Assembly (NCBI GenBank): GCA_019639155.1
Contig: JAHBSJ010000002.1
Span: forward strand, 282,315-346,314
Origin: Acidobacteriota bacterium
Lineage (GTDB): Bacteria; Acidobacteriota; Blastocatellia; Pyrinomonadales; Pyrinomonadaceae
DNA: 64,000 bases
Reading direction: 5' to 3'
Shown: one piece after another, positions 42,701-50,601 of the stretch
Numbering within the stretch: the first letter of the stretch is position 1
Layout of the letters: every line of letters begins with the position of its first letter
Notes under the pieces: model-generated
What the model saw: the letters and a program-made list of their open reading frames with translations, nothing else
Database searches by the model: none
Told to the model about the DNA's origin: nothing
Position numbers and translations under genes: made by a program

Positions 42701-44669
42701 CCTAAACTACAATGTGACGAACGGCGGTGCACTCGGACCGAATTCTAATCGCGTTGGCATAGATCAATTTCAGGTCGAGGTTGCCGGAGTATGTCCGACG
42801 CCGACACCTACACCGACGCCGACACCGACACCAACGCCGACGCCGACACCGACACCAACGCCGACACCAACGCCCACACCAACGCCGCCACCTTCATGCA
42901 CGGCACTTTCAGAGGACTTTGATGATGTATCGATTCTCTCCGGCTCAGGCTGGAGCCTACAAAATCTGAGCAGCCCTGTTGGTACCACCGATTGGTTCCA
43001 GGGTGTGGCCGCAACATTCAACTCACATTCCGGAGCTGCGAACTCGTACATTGCCGCGGACTATTTCAACACAGCCGGGGCAAACACCATTAGCAATTGG
43101 CTGATGACTCCGGTATTGACTTTGCAGGACGGATCTCAATTCACATTTTGGACTCGGGGACGCATTGGCACATTTCCCGATCGATTGCAGGTTCGGATGA
43201 GCACCAGTGGAGCCAGCACAAATGCGGGAGCAACCGCGTCAAGTGAAGGCGACTTTACCACACTGCTACTCGACATTAATCCAACTTATTCGGTCGGCGG
43301 ATATCCTACGGTTTGGACCGAATACACGTTAACCATTACCGGCGTTCCTGTGCCGACATCAGGGCGTTTAGCCTTCCGGTATTTTGCTGAAAATGGCGGA
43401 CCGGGCGGCACCACATCGGACTATATTGGCATCGATACTTTGAGCTATTCATGCCCGGTTCCGACTCCAACACCGACACCTACGCCGGGGCCTCCATCGG
43501 GGGCGACGAGTATACAGTTCTCTTCACCAACTTACAAAGAGGACGAGTCGCAGTCTGTGACCGTAAGAGTTATGCGAACCGGTGATCTGGACGGTGCTTC
43601 GTCCGTTCAGTTGTCACAAACAGGCGGGACGGCGACTTTCGGCGCTGCGTGTACCGGACCGACCGACTTTACAGTAACGGGCGGGCTGCCGCAGACGCTC
43701 AACTTCGCACCCATGGAGGAATTCAAGGATGTCATCTTTAATATCTGCGGCGATATCGTCGTAGAGCCGACAGAGACGATCAGCCTCGGGCTGTCTGCAT
43801 TCACGGGGGCGACCGCAGGAACGCCTTCGACTGCAGTATTGTCCATAAATGACACAGCGACCGCTTACAGGAACACCACACCGATAGACATCGTCATCGG
43901 CAGCAGTGCGAACCCCTATCCGTCGTCGATAGTGGTCACCGGAGCAGCTCCGTCATTGGCATCGCTGCGAGTGACGCTGTACGACCTGTCGCACAACTTC
44001 CCGGAGAACATCGACGTGCTGCTGGTTGGGCCGAACGGCGGTAAGTACGTACTGATGGGCGATGTCGGCGGGCCTTTCTCGATCGACCTCTCCAACGCGG
44101 TCACGTTGAACTTCACGGACTCTGCGGGGGTCGTTCTGCCTGATTCTACGATGCTGTCCACCGGGACGTTCATGCCGACGACCTGCGAAACGCCTGTGAC
44201 GAACTTCTTCAGCGCACCCGCGGGACCGTATGCGGAACCGGGCTGCGTCGTTTCTCGCGCGGTCGGACAAACTATGTTCGGTTCCTTCGGCATGATCAAT
44301 CCGAACGGCCAATGGGACCTTTACGTCAGAGATGACAATGGAGCTCCGGCAGCAATGACCGTAGTAGGGTCTTTCGCCGGCGGCTGGGGAATAGAGTTCC
44401 TCGCACCGACCGCAGCGGGTGTCGAAGTGTCGGGACGTGTATTCACGTCCGACGGACGCGGATTGCGTAACGCCACAGTAACGATGACCGACTCGAACGG
44501 TGTTACGCGGTCCGCTGTCACTTCGAGCTTCGGTTATTACCGTTTCGACGGAGTTCCCGTGGGCGATTCGTTCGTGATGACCGTCAACTCACGCAGCTAC
44601 CGCTTCGTCCCACGCGTCGTCAACGTCCTCGACAATATGACCGATGTTGATTTCGTTGGGCTGGAGTGA
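39744..44669 (+). CDS. Giant exported multidomain protein: SBBP repeats, choice-of-anchor domains, Calx-beta, P-like domain and regulatory-like C-terminus
   Basis: The 1641-aa protein starts at 39744 with GAGGAG 6 bp upstream and a signal sequence (FGTVLVLLAAFAVAGAMLL). Residues about 55-310 form the beta-rich head found before SBBP repeats (YFEENRGQHHERVRYMTRGS). About eight SBBP beta-propeller-like repeats follow (310-760; typical unit SYVTGETSSSSFP). Then come a Pro-Thr linker (766-822), a choice-of-anchor-J-like jellyroll (823-1015), a second linker and second jellyroll (1052-1237), a Calx-beta-like domain (1252-1370), a proprotein-convertase-P-like domain (1375-1550) and a C-terminal carboxypeptidase-regulatory-like module (1554-1641). 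Residues about 104-143 come from an in-frame short-period repeat. It is probably a surface or secreted adhesive protein. Confidence 0.85.
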   Translation: MRNGRNVFGTVLVLLAAFAVAGAMLLNGIVPLGRASAESNISGSSSEAQPVKAVNESAVAERLGSTGVYFEENRGQHHERVRYMTRGSGGTMFLTPTEAVYVLLEARRQESEDGGQNAEGEGLNSKLGRDPRSALRRTHSEPEAPRMATAVYMTLAGANRNAEFVPSERLEHNTNYFKGNDPDKWRTDIPNYGRITVNGIYPGIDAVWFGRDNGVRYDFVVSPGADPNQIAWDVRGATNVTIAEDGSLVIETTTGTLRQGKPFTFQENGGTQREVNSSFRLARTDADTFRVGFDVGAYDTTKPLTIDPSVPTASTFLGGSLSDYGVGLKVDSVGNAYVSGITASVNFPTTAGVFDVTQNGGEDIFVAKVHTSGTFLFYSTFIGGSGTDNGFDVAIDSTGNAYITGYTTSAAYPTTAGAYDTTANGLDDAFVTKLNPTGNALVYSTFLGGAQIDIATGIVVDPAGSVVVSGTTESAGYPTTAGSFDTSHNGGFDVFLTKLNAAGTALTYSTFVGGAGDDSSYGLAADSAGNSYVTGETSSSSFPITAGAFDTTHNGGFDAFVTKLNATGTALSYSTFLGGSGGETGSSIAVDASGNAYVTGDTNSSLFPVIAGAYQLLKDGGTDAFVTKVNPAGSGLVYSTFLGAGGTDRGSGIAVDTAGNAVITGTTTSTLFPTSPDGYDTSHNGDFDVFVTNLNFNGSGLVYSSFLGGSLVDQGTAIAVDSSANVYITGYTASTTFPTTIGAFDITHGGSDDAFLTRFSSMLVTPTPTPTPTPTPTPTPSPTPTPTPTPSPTPTPTPTPSPTPTPTPTPTPTPTPTPTPSCVTLFESFEAGLPNTAPLPNHGPPGATLPLASGDWYALNGTSPLGTTGVFGSNVLTTPFGSQHAGMNRSNGAFTTTINTFLMTPPMSIKNGDSVSFYTRTDASPANADRLRLVFSTAGTSTAAASFSNVMLSINETLILTGYPGEWTKYTATVSGVPTPTQGRYALNYNVTNGGALGPNSNRVGIDQFQVEVAGVCPTPTPTPTPTPTPTPTPTPTPTPTPTPTPTPPPSCTALSEDFDDVSILSGSGWSLQNLSSPVGTTDWFQGVAATFNSHSGAANSYIAADYFNTAGANTISNWLMTPVLTLQDGSQFTFWTRGRIGTFPDRLQVRMSTSGASTNAGATASSEGDFTTLLLDINPTYSVGGYPTVWTEYTLTITGVPVPTSGRLAFRYFAENGGPGGTTSDYIGIDTLSYSCPVPTPTPTPTPGPPSGATSIQFSSPTYKEDESQSVTVRVMRTGDLDGASSVQLSQTGGTATFGAACTGPTDFTVTGGLPQTLNFAPMEEFKDVIFNICGDIVVEPTETISLGLSAFTGATAGTPSTAVLSINDTATAYRNTTPIDIVIGSSANPYPSSIVVTGAAPSLASLRVTLYDLSHNFPENIDVLLVGPNGGKYVLMGDVGGPFSIDLSNAVTLNFTDSAGVVLPDSTMLSTGTFMPTTCETPVTNFFSAPAGPYAEPGCVVSRAVGQTMFGSFGMINPNGQWDLYVRDDNGAPAAMTVVGSFAGGWGIEFLAPTAAGVEVSGRVFTSDGRGLRNATVTMTDSNGVTRSAVTSSFGYYRFDGVPVGDSFVMTVNSRSYRFVPRVVNVLDNMTDVDFVGLE
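40056..40175. repeat. Degenerate heptamer repeats inserted in the SBBP-repeat gene
   Basis: A run of period-7 units is read through in frame: first GAAGCCA, GAAGACA, GGAGTCA, GAAGACG, later CGAGATC, CGCACTC, CGACGAA, CGCATTC. It encodes a charged, low-complexity stretch (EARRQESEDGGQNAEGEG and following) that interrupts an otherwise ordered beta-rich domain. The composition resembles intergenic repeats elsewhere in the window. Confidence 0.65.
42036..42206 (+). repeat. Pro-Thr linker repeat 1, with 30-bp tandem units
   Basis: ACACCGACGCCG-type hexanucleotides code for (PT)n with occasional PS. Inside, a 30-bp unit that includes ACACCATCGCCGACCCCA is repeated about three times almost exactly. 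It forms an extended linker between the SBBP repeats and the first jellyroll, and should vary in length among strains. Confidence 0.85.
42795..42893 (+). repeat. Pro-Thr linker repeat 2
   Basis: A second (PT)n block of CCGACACCAACG-like hexamers separates the two choice-of-anchor-J-like domains. A third, shorter one lies at 43457-43489 before the Calx-beta-like domain. Confidence 0.8.
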
Positions 44670-44670
44670 G

Positions 44671-44830
44671 GCGTCGGGGCGCAGGCCGCCAGCCTGCTTC
44701 TTGTCAGAACCACCTGCGGCGGTTGCCGCTTGCTGCAACACTGGCACGTTTTTTGTGCCAGAACCGGGTGGTTGTCCGCCGGGACGCAGGCTGCCTGCGA
44801 TCCGACGAAACTCGCCGCCTGCTGTTGCGG
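44671..44830. repeat. Dispersed palindromic repeat element, copy A
   Basis: This occupies the first half of the 332-bp gap 44670-45001. Its first 38 bp (44671-44708) match 47109-47146 on the opposite strand with about four mismatches. The core is GCAGGCCGCCAGCCTGC, itself a near-perfect palindrome. Further hairpin-forming stretches follow (CTGGCAC at 44741-44747 with GTGCCAG at 44755-44761; GCAGGCTGCCTGC near 44791). The remaining gap to 45001 shows nothing recognised apart from the likely promoter of the next gene. Confidence 0.6.
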
Positions 44831-45001
44831 GCGGCCATTTTTTTTGTTGTCGGAGCTCGTTTCGGCGTGTTAGTATTAGAAATTGCCCAAGGCTTTCGCC
44901 TCGTTGAAATTTGCAGTTCATACACTCCTCCATTTCGACCGGATGCCTTTTCCAATAAAACACTCATAAACGACCTGAGTCGGCGATGGTCCCGATAAAT
45001 T

Positions 45002-46951
45002 ATGCTCTTTTCTAAATTATTGAATGATCCGCTTCGGGCGGCCGTCCTCATTGCCGCTTTCGCGGGCTTGACCGCAGCATTTATAGCCTTTTCGGTGCCG
45101 GCGTCATCTCAGAATGCAAAAGGCAGCAAGGGTGAAAGGAATGTCAGCCGCGACGGCGACGCTGAACTTGCGGCTGAGATCCGCCGACTGACCGACCGTT
45201 CGACCATCGGACTTTACGAAGAGACGACCGACCGCGGCGGCATCATGGTCGATCTGCAGGGGCGTTTTATGAATGTCCCGCTGATCGCAGTTGATGAAAT
45301 GGGTCGCTCGGCAACATATTGCGCGACCAGCCTTGAAGAGGCGAACGAATTTTTCGGCCGTGATCTTGATACCGGCCGTCCCCTGGCAGGCAAGCTCGCC
45401 GAATTCCGCAGCGACGCTGCATATCCGGGCATGTCCGAAGCCGAGGTGCAATTTTACAAGGACATGATCAAGGCCTTCATGGAGCGGCAATCGGCATCGC
45501 CCGAAGCGGCCACTATCATGATCGTAAATAACGACGGTCCCGGCGAGGGCTTTAACGATCCGACGCCGGTCGCACCCGTCGGTGGGAACGAGGGCACGAC
45601 GCTCGGCCAGCAGCGTCTGAACGTTTTCAATTTCGCCGCGAACATCTGGGCGTCGTTTTTGGACAGTTCCGTAAATATACAGGTTCGCTCTCAGTTCGAT
45701 CCGCAGACCTGTACCTCGACGTCAGCCATACTTGGTTCTGCCGGAGCGACCACTGTTCACAGGGACTTTGCCGGTGCATTGCTGCCGAGCACGTGGTACA
45801 GTCAGGCTCTCGCAAATAAGAAGAACGGCACCGACCTCAATACGAGCCAACCCGATATCAATGCCACGTTCAACTCCAACCTGAATGGCAGCCCGACCTG
45901 CCTCAATGGCAGGACGTGGTATATGGGCTTTAACAATACAACGCCGTCGAACACTACAAATCTTTTGGTCGTCCTGCTGCACGAGATGGCTCACGGCCTG
46001 GGCTTTCAATCGTTTGCCAGCGGCTCGACCGGAGCCCTGTTCAACGGATTGCCTGATGCGTATACGACCAATATGTTCGACCGGACCGTCAATCTCGGCT
46101 GGAACGAGATGACGAATGCCCAACGTGCCGCATCCGCGTTGAACACCTCGAATCTGCTATGGAACGGCCCGAACGTTCGGATCGCCTCAGGCTTTTTGAC
46201 GAGTTGCCGCGAGGCTTCGACCGGCCGCGTACAGCTTTTCGCACCGGCAACATTTCAGAGTGGATCGTCTGTGTCGCATTTCGATACGGCGTGCTTCCCG
46301 AACTTGCTTATGGAGCCTTCGATCACCTTGAATCTGCCTCTTGACCTAGATCTGACGCGGCAGCAAATGCGTGACATCGGCTGGTTCCGGGATGCGAACA
46401 ACGACGGCATTCCCGACACCATCACGAACGTCTCGCCGAGCGGCGGCGTCCTAAATGTCGGCAGCAACGCCGTCATCAATTGGACCAACACAAGCGGATT
46501 CACACGCAACATCACCATCGAGCTTTCTACAGACGGCGGGGCGACGTATCCGGTTTCGATCGCGACAAATATCGCGAACTCCGGCTCGCACTCATTCACG
46601 GTGCCGAATCTGCCGACAACGCAGGCTCGAATCCGCGTCCGTGAGCACAACTTCGTGGACCCGGTGGGCGTGTCCGCGGCGAATTTCGCCATCTCGGCAG
46701 ACATAGAGGTTTCGGGAAGGGTGTTGACGCCGTCGGGACAAGGACTCCGCAATGCCGTCGTGACGCTCACCGGAGCTTCGGGGCCGCCGAGGACCACAAC
46801 GACGAGTTCGTTCGGATTTTATCGTTTCGACAACCTGAATCCGGGTGAGAGCTACACGCTGACGGTCGGATCGCGAACGTTCCGCTTTAACCCGACGAAC
46901 ATAAACACGAATACTTCGATATTCAACTTGGATATAACCGGCGTCGAATAG
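45002..46951 (+). CDS. Exported HExxH zinc metalloprotease-like protein with regulatory-like C-terminal module
   Basis: The 649-aa protein has an N-terminal signal anchor or signal peptide (AVLIAAFAGLTAAFIAFSVP). Residues about 170-460 look like a zincin peptidase domain: VVLLHEMAHGLGF places His327, Glu328 and His331 in HExxH. The metzincin position for a third His (337) is Ser, so the third ligand lies elsewhere, perhaps in VSHFD downstream. NLLMEPS resembles a Met-turn. A beta-sandwich follows (about 475-565), then a C-terminal module (569-649; EVSGRVLTPSGQGLRNAVVT) homologous to that of the preceding giant protein. It is probably secreted and surface-retained. The substrate is unknown. 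Confidence 0.8.
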   Translation: MLFSKLLNDPLRAAVLIAAFAGLTAAFIAFSVPASSQNAKGSKGERNVSRDGDAELAAEIRRLTDRSTIGLYEETTDRGGIMVDLQGRFMNVPLIAVDEMGRSATYCATSLEEANEFFGRDLDTGRPLAGKLAEFRSDAAYPGMSEAEVQFYKDMIKAFMERQSASPEAATIMIVNNDGPGEGFNDPTPVAPVGGNEGTTLGQQRLNVFNFAANIWASFLDSSVNIQVRSQFDPQTCTSTSAILGSAGATTVHRDFAGALLPSTWYSQALANKKNGTDLNTSQPDINATFNSNLNGSPTCLNGRTWYMGFNNTTPSNTTNLLVVLLHEMAHGLGFQSFASGSTGALFNGLPDAYTTNMFDRTVNLGWNEMTNAQRAASALNTSNLLWNGPNVRIASGFLTSCREASTGRVQLFAPATFQSGSSVSHFDTACFPNLLMEPSITLNLPLDLDLTRQQMRDIGWFRDANNDGIPDTITNVSPSGGVLNVGSNAVINWTNTSGFTRNITIELSTDGGATYPVSIATNIANSGSHSFTVPNLPTTQARIRVREHNFVDPVGVSAANFAISADIEVSGRVLTPSGQGLRNAVVTLTGASGPPRTTTTSSFGFYRFDNLNPGESYTLTVGSRTFRFNPTNINTNTSIFNLDITGVE

Positions 46952-46979
46952 AAAACGCCGATCATTGGCAGATCGAATT

Positions 46980-47009
46980 ACCCCGCTCTTTGGAGCGGGG
47001 TTTTTGTTT
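46980..47009 (+). terminator. Strong rho-independent terminator after the metalloprotease gene
   Basis: CCCCGCTC (46981-46988), loop TTTG and GAGCGGGG (46993-47000) form a perfect 8-bp GC-rich stem. It is followed by TTTTTGTTT, 29 bp after the stop codon. An additional A-T pair closes the base. Confidence 0.92.
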
Positions 47010-47051
47010 CTCCCTTTGATCCGGGATGAAACCGGCCGCAATTATAATTGG

Positions 47052-47165
47052 CGAAATGCAGGCAAGCTGCCTGCCGTCCGGCACAAAGCCACGCGCTGCC
47101 GCAGATAGTTCTGATAATAAGCAGGCTGGCAGCCTGCGCCCCGACAAGATGCAGACAGGCAGGCT
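47052..47165. repeat. Dispersed palindromic repeat element, copy B (inverted relative to copy A)
   Basis: Within the gap 46952-47231, the core GCAGGCTGGCAGCCTGC (near 47121-47137) and its flanks match copy A on the other strand over 38 bp with about four mismatches. Extended similarity continues through TGCGGCAGCG. Additional palindromes (GCAGGCAAGCTGCCTGC near 47058; CAGGCAGGCTG near 47156) give the element a multi-hairpin structure. Copies A and B flank the metalloprotease gene in inverted orientation. Confidence 0.6.
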
Positions 47166-47231
47166 GCGGAAAAACAGAAATGGCGTTGGCTTTGCACCAA
47201 CGCCATCTCATTTACGATCTGGTTTCTAAAA

Positions 47232-48368
47232 TTACCGTTCCGCGATCGGGACGTATTTCAGGTCGCGGGCTCCGATATATTCGGCACGCGGACGAATGAG
47301 CTTATTGTTCGCGTATTGCTCCAGTATGTGGCCCGTCCAGCCTGAAATGCGGCTGACCGCAAAGATCGGCGTATAAAGATCCAAGGGAATGTTCATCAGG
47401 TAATATGTCGACGCCGAATAGAAATCCACGTTCGGATGCATTCCTTTCTTCTCCAGCATAAGTTTCTCTATACGCTGGGACATCTCGAACCACTTCATAT
47501 CGCCTTTCTTCTCGGACATCGTCCGGGAATAGCGGCGCAGCCATGTAGCACGCGGATCCTCTGTCTTGTAAACGGCGTGGCCGATACCCATGATCTTGCG
47601 TTTTTCAGCGAGAGCGTTATCGACCCATCCATCGACGGCTTCGAGGCTGCCGATCTCGATGAGCATCTTCATCACGTTGGTGTTAGCACCGCCGTGCAGA
47701 GGGCCTGCGAGAGCGGCGATGCCCGCCGTGACCGCACCATAAATGCCGGCAAGCGTGCCGGAAACGACACGCGTCGTAAAGGTCGAAGCGTTAAGTTCGT
47801 GGTCGGCGTGCAGTATCAGGCAGACGTCGAACATACGGGCTTCGTCGGCTTCGGGGCGTTCGCCTCGGAGCATATAAAGAAAATTCTCCGCGATCGAAAG
47901 GCTCGCATCGGGGGCGACGACATCATTGCCGTTGCGGATGCGGTCCCACGCGGCGGCGATGGTGCCCATCTGTGCCGTCAGCTTGATCGCGGCGTTTGTC
48001 GCACGCTCGCGGTCGGTCGCGTGGCCTTCCTTGTCATAAAAATCTAGCGACGAGACCGCCGTTCTAAGCACGTCCATCGGATCGGCGTCCGCCGGAAAGG
48101 TCTTCATCATGTCGATGACCGCCGACGGCACAGCGTAATTCGATCGAAACTGTGCGTTCAGAGCGTCGAGTTCATCCTGCTTCGGCAGGCGTCCGTTCCA
48201 AAGTAGATAGACGACCTCTTCAAACGTGGAATGCTCGGCCAGATCGTGGATGTTATAGCCCTGATAAATAAGGATGCCTTCTTCGCCATTGACATCGCCG
48301 ATGGCGCTTTGTGCGGCAACGACGCCGCGAAGTCCTGCTGCTGCTGTTGATTCTGTTGCTGTAGCCAT
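47232..48368 (-). CDS. gltA: Citrate synthase
   Basis: The 378-aa enzyme condenses acetyl-CoA and oxaloacetate at the entry of the citric acid cycle. Conserved sites are EGILIYQGYNIHDLAEHS, the catalytic histidine regions GPLHGGANTNVMKML and MGIGHAVYKTEDPRATWLR, and SRISGWTGHILEQ. Its length fits the short (about 370-390 aa) bacterial type. Some members of this subfamily act as 2-methylcitrate synthases; no prp genes are nearby, so citrate synthase is preferred. Confidence 0.95.
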   Translation of the reverse strand: MATATESTAAAGLRGVVAAQSAIGDVNGEEGILIYQGYNIHDLAEHSTFEEVVYLLWNGRLPKQDELDALNAQFRSNYAVPSAVIDMMKTFPADADPMDVLRTAVSSLDFYDKEGHATDRERATNAAIKLTAQMGTIAAAWDRIRNGNDVVAPDASLSIAENFLYMLRGERPEADEARMFDVCLILHADHELNASTFTTRVVSGTLAGIYGAVTAGIAALAGPLHGGANTNVMKMLIEIGSLEAVDGWVDNALAEKRKIMGIGHAVYKTEDPRATWLRRYSRTMSEKKGDMKWFEMSQRIEKLMLEKKGMHPNVDFYSASTYYLMNIPLDLYTPIFAVSRISGWTGHILEQYANNKLIRPRAEYIGARDLKYVPIAER

Positions 48369-48409
48369 TATGTTAAACCCTCGATTATTAAAGCACTTTC
48401 TGCAAATCT

Positions 48410-49219
48410 CTATTTTATCCGAGCACGTTGCGTGTTACAAGTTATTCCCGCTGGGCGTTTGCGAAAAACGACCGCGTCGCCGACCGAAACGCCAAGATCT
48501 GCCGCTGCGGATGCACCGTTCAGCGAAATTTCTACGAGGCCGATGCTGCCCGCGATCATAAATAGCTCGCCGCCCTCCGCTCCGGAATAGAAACGTCGTA
48601 CGTTTTTGATCTGCCGGCCGTTCAACTCAGCAGTCATGCCGCTATCGAGCCATTCTGCCGGCAAGTTCGTGATGATGTTGCCGAATCGGTCAATATGCAG
48701 CACGCGGCCGATAATTGTTTCGCCTTCAGTTTCGGGATAGATGCACGGTAAACGGACGGGATCCGAAAGCGGGCGGCCAAGCTCTTCGATCGGCCTTCCG
48801 AGGGCGATGTGAGCGGCAGCCGGAGCGAAAATATCGCGTCCGTGAAATGTCGTACTTATTTCCGCTGCAGGCCTGAACTCCCTTTCGATCAGGTGAACCT
48901 GGAAATTTTCCTGTGAATCCAGAATAAAACTGAAGATCCCGTTGTCAGGCCCGATCAGAAACCTATCGTCCGCCGCCACCGCGACAGGCCTCCGTTCCGA
49001 GCCGACGCCGGGATCGACCACACCAACGATAACGGTGCCGGCAGGCACGTCGCGGAAACACGCGAAAAGCGTGAATGCCGCCGCGTGAATATCACCCGGC
49101 GGTATCTCGTGGGTAATATCAAAAACAGCGGCCTCGGGCGCAATTCCGGTGATCACGCCTTTCATCGAGGCGGCAAAATGGTCGCGAGTGCCGAAATCGG
49201 TCAAAAGAGCGATCGCCAT
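48410..49219 (-). CDS. S-adenosyl-L-methionine hydrolase (DUF62 / SAM hydroxide adenosyltransferase)
   Basis: The protein is 269 aa from the ATG at 49219, which begins the family-typical MAIALLTDFGTRDHFAASMKG; a longer frame to 49276 lacks family similarity. The enzyme splits SAM into adenosine and methionine with water or hydroxide. Landmarks are DITHEIPPGDIHAAAF, VVDPGVGSERRPVAV, GPDNGIFSF and the C-terminal barrel DRFGNIITNLP. It lacks the features of fluorinases and chlorinases that can be judged by eye, so simple SAM hydrolysis is more likely. Confidence 0.9.
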   Translation of the reverse strand: MAIALLTDFGTRDHFAASMKGVITGIAPEAAVFDITHEIPPGDIHAAAFTLFACFRDVPAGTVIVGVVDPGVGSERRPVAVAADDRFLIGPDNGIFSFILDSQENFQVHLIEREFRPAAEISTTFHGRDIFAPAAAHIALGRPIEELGRPLSDPVRLPCIYPETEGETIIGRVLHIDRFGNIITNLPAEWLDSGMTAELNGRQIKNVRRFYSGAEGGELFMIAGSIGLVEISLNGASAAADLGVSVGDAVVFRKRPAGITCNTQRARIK

Positions 49220-49330
49220 AAATAAATTATCCACGCCGCGTGGGCGATACCGAAAAGGAGAAGTAAACGGTATCACCCCGTGACGTGGAATGGAGGCTGA
49301 CGAGGCAGCAAAGATCGCCTTGCAGAGCGA

Positions 49331-50398
49331 TTATCTGATCTGTGTTTCGTATGCCGTGCGGATACGGATGCTTTGATTACGGGAAATTCGCACGTGTTTG
49401 CCGCGTTCGATGACGACGGCACCCACGCCGAAGGCGGCTCCCATACCTGCTCCGACAGCGACGCCAACAGGCCCGCCGACAGCTCCGCCGATGAGTGCAC
49501 CTGCTCCCGTCGCACCGCCGACCTTGAGGGCGTCGGATTTGAGCGAACTCTTGCCGACCGCTGTTCCCTCGTCATCAACGCGATGGATATTGTCGCCCTT
49601 CACGGGCATCACTTCGATGAGAGTTGCACTAAAATTTGACCATCGGTTCTCGCTAAGCAAAATGCGGTCAAATGAAAGCAGCATTTCCGACCGGCCTTTT
49701 ATACGGCCTGCGGTCTTTATCTTGCTCACGCGGCCCTCGACGATCGCGCCTGCGATCTCTGACGGAGCCACAACCTTTGCAGTGAAGCGGTCGCCTTCGC
49801 GGCTCTGCTGTGTGTTGAGGTCGTCCTGGATCTCAAGTATCAGTTCCGTGTCGCGCGGAATGACAATTATCGCGTTCGGATCGCCCTGATACTGCGGTGA
49901 GGCCATCGCGGTCTTTTCGATACGGACGGTATCGTTTGTAATGGCCGCCGGGGTCTCGCCCGCGGTAGCCGTGACAGGAACGGCCGGAACCGTGTTTTTC
50001 GCCGCCATCGTCTGCCGGTCATTGACCAATACGCCGCGGCGTTTAAGCCCTGTCGGAAGCGAGGCTTCAAATGAACGGCGTTCGAATCCGGTGTTGTAAC
50101 CTGCCTCAAAACCTTGCTGATAGCCGTCGCGGTAGTCCTCTATCGAACCATAGTCCTTGTTGTAGGCACGATCGGCTTTGGTGTACTCAGGATGCCTGGC
50201 GAAATCCTTCGCGGCACTATCTATCGTATCGCGATAGCCCGCCATATAACCGTCGGAATATCCCGTCCGATAGCCCCGCTGCAGAGCGAAAACCGTAGGG
50301 TCGCCGGTTTGAGCGGTGGCAGTGTAGCCCGCAGAAAATGCCAGAACCGTTAATATAGTGCTTAACACAAGTAAGCCACTTTTGCTGCTTAACCTCAT
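49331..50398 (-). CDS. Exported protein with YxxGY repeats and glycine-zipper C-terminus
   Basis: The protein is 355 aa from the ATG at 50398, which gives the signal peptide RLSSKSGLLVLSTILTVLAF. Residues about 35-110 contain repeated aromatic-glycine motifs (GYRTGYSDGYMAGYRD and DYRDGYQQGFEAGYNTGF). A middle beta-domain (about 185-280) includes IIVIPRDTELILEIQDDLN and resembles the TrbI/VirB10-like beta-domain found in secreted Acidobacteriota proteins. A glycine-zipper segment (GGATGAGALIGGAVGGPVG, about 300-330) could insert in a membrane. Function is unknown; an outer-membrane or periplasmic stress protein is possible. Confidence 0.6.
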   Translation of the reverse strand: MRLSSKSGLLVLSTILTVLAFSAGYTATAQTGDPTVFALQRGYRTGYSDGYMAGYRDTIDSAAKDFARHPEYTKADRAYNKDYGSIEDYRDGYQQGFEAGYNTGFERRSFEASLPTGLKRRGVLVNDRQTMAAKNTVPAVPVTATAGETPAAITNDTVRIEKTAMASPQYQGDPNAIIVIPRDTELILEIQDDLNTQQSREGDRFTAKVVAPSEIAGAIVEGRVSKIKTAGRIKGRSEMLLSFDRILLSENRWSNFSATLIEVMPVKGDNIHRVDDEGTAVGKSSLKSDALKVGGATGAGALIGGAVGGPVGVAVGAGMGAAFGVGAVVIERGKHVRISRNQSIRIRTAYETQIR

Positions 50399-50466
50399 CT
50401 GATTCTCCTGTCTTTGAAACTTTGAAATGGAGTGAAAATGCAACTTCCGCATATATTTATACAGCA

Positions 50467-50480
50467 AATGCTTAAGCATT
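50467..50480. promoter_or_regulatory. Perfect 14-bp palindrome upstream of the glycine-zipper gene
   Basis: AATGCTTAAGCATT is an exact palindrome about 70 bp upstream of the minus-strand start at 50398. Related GTGCTTAA copies lie at about 50358 and 50534. It could be an operator for a dimeric regulator; no regulator gene is nearby. Confidence 0.4.
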
Positions 50481-50544
50481 ACAACATCTTTTTTCAATTT
50501 TTTTGTGCGTATCGCACTCATGTGTTTAAGGAAGTGCTTAAGAC

Positions 50545-50572
50545 AAGAAAAAGCCGCCGATCACCCGGCGGC
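50545..50572 (-). terminator. Rho-independent terminator of the DUF5916 gene
   Basis: Read on the minus strand, GCCGCCG and CGGCGGC (genomic 50566-50572 and 50553-50559) form a 7-bp GC stem around a 6-nt loop. A run of T with one C follows. It lies 30 bp after the stop of the gene ending at 50602. Confidence 0.88.
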
Positions 50573-50601
50573 CAAGAGGAGGAAAAAAACAAATGAATAC
50601 G

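Noticed and set aside
48410..49219. SAM-dependent fluorinase or chlorinase
   Set aside because: The family is shared, but nothing visible points to halogenation and there are no organohalogen pathway genes nearby. SAM hydrolysis is the common activity.
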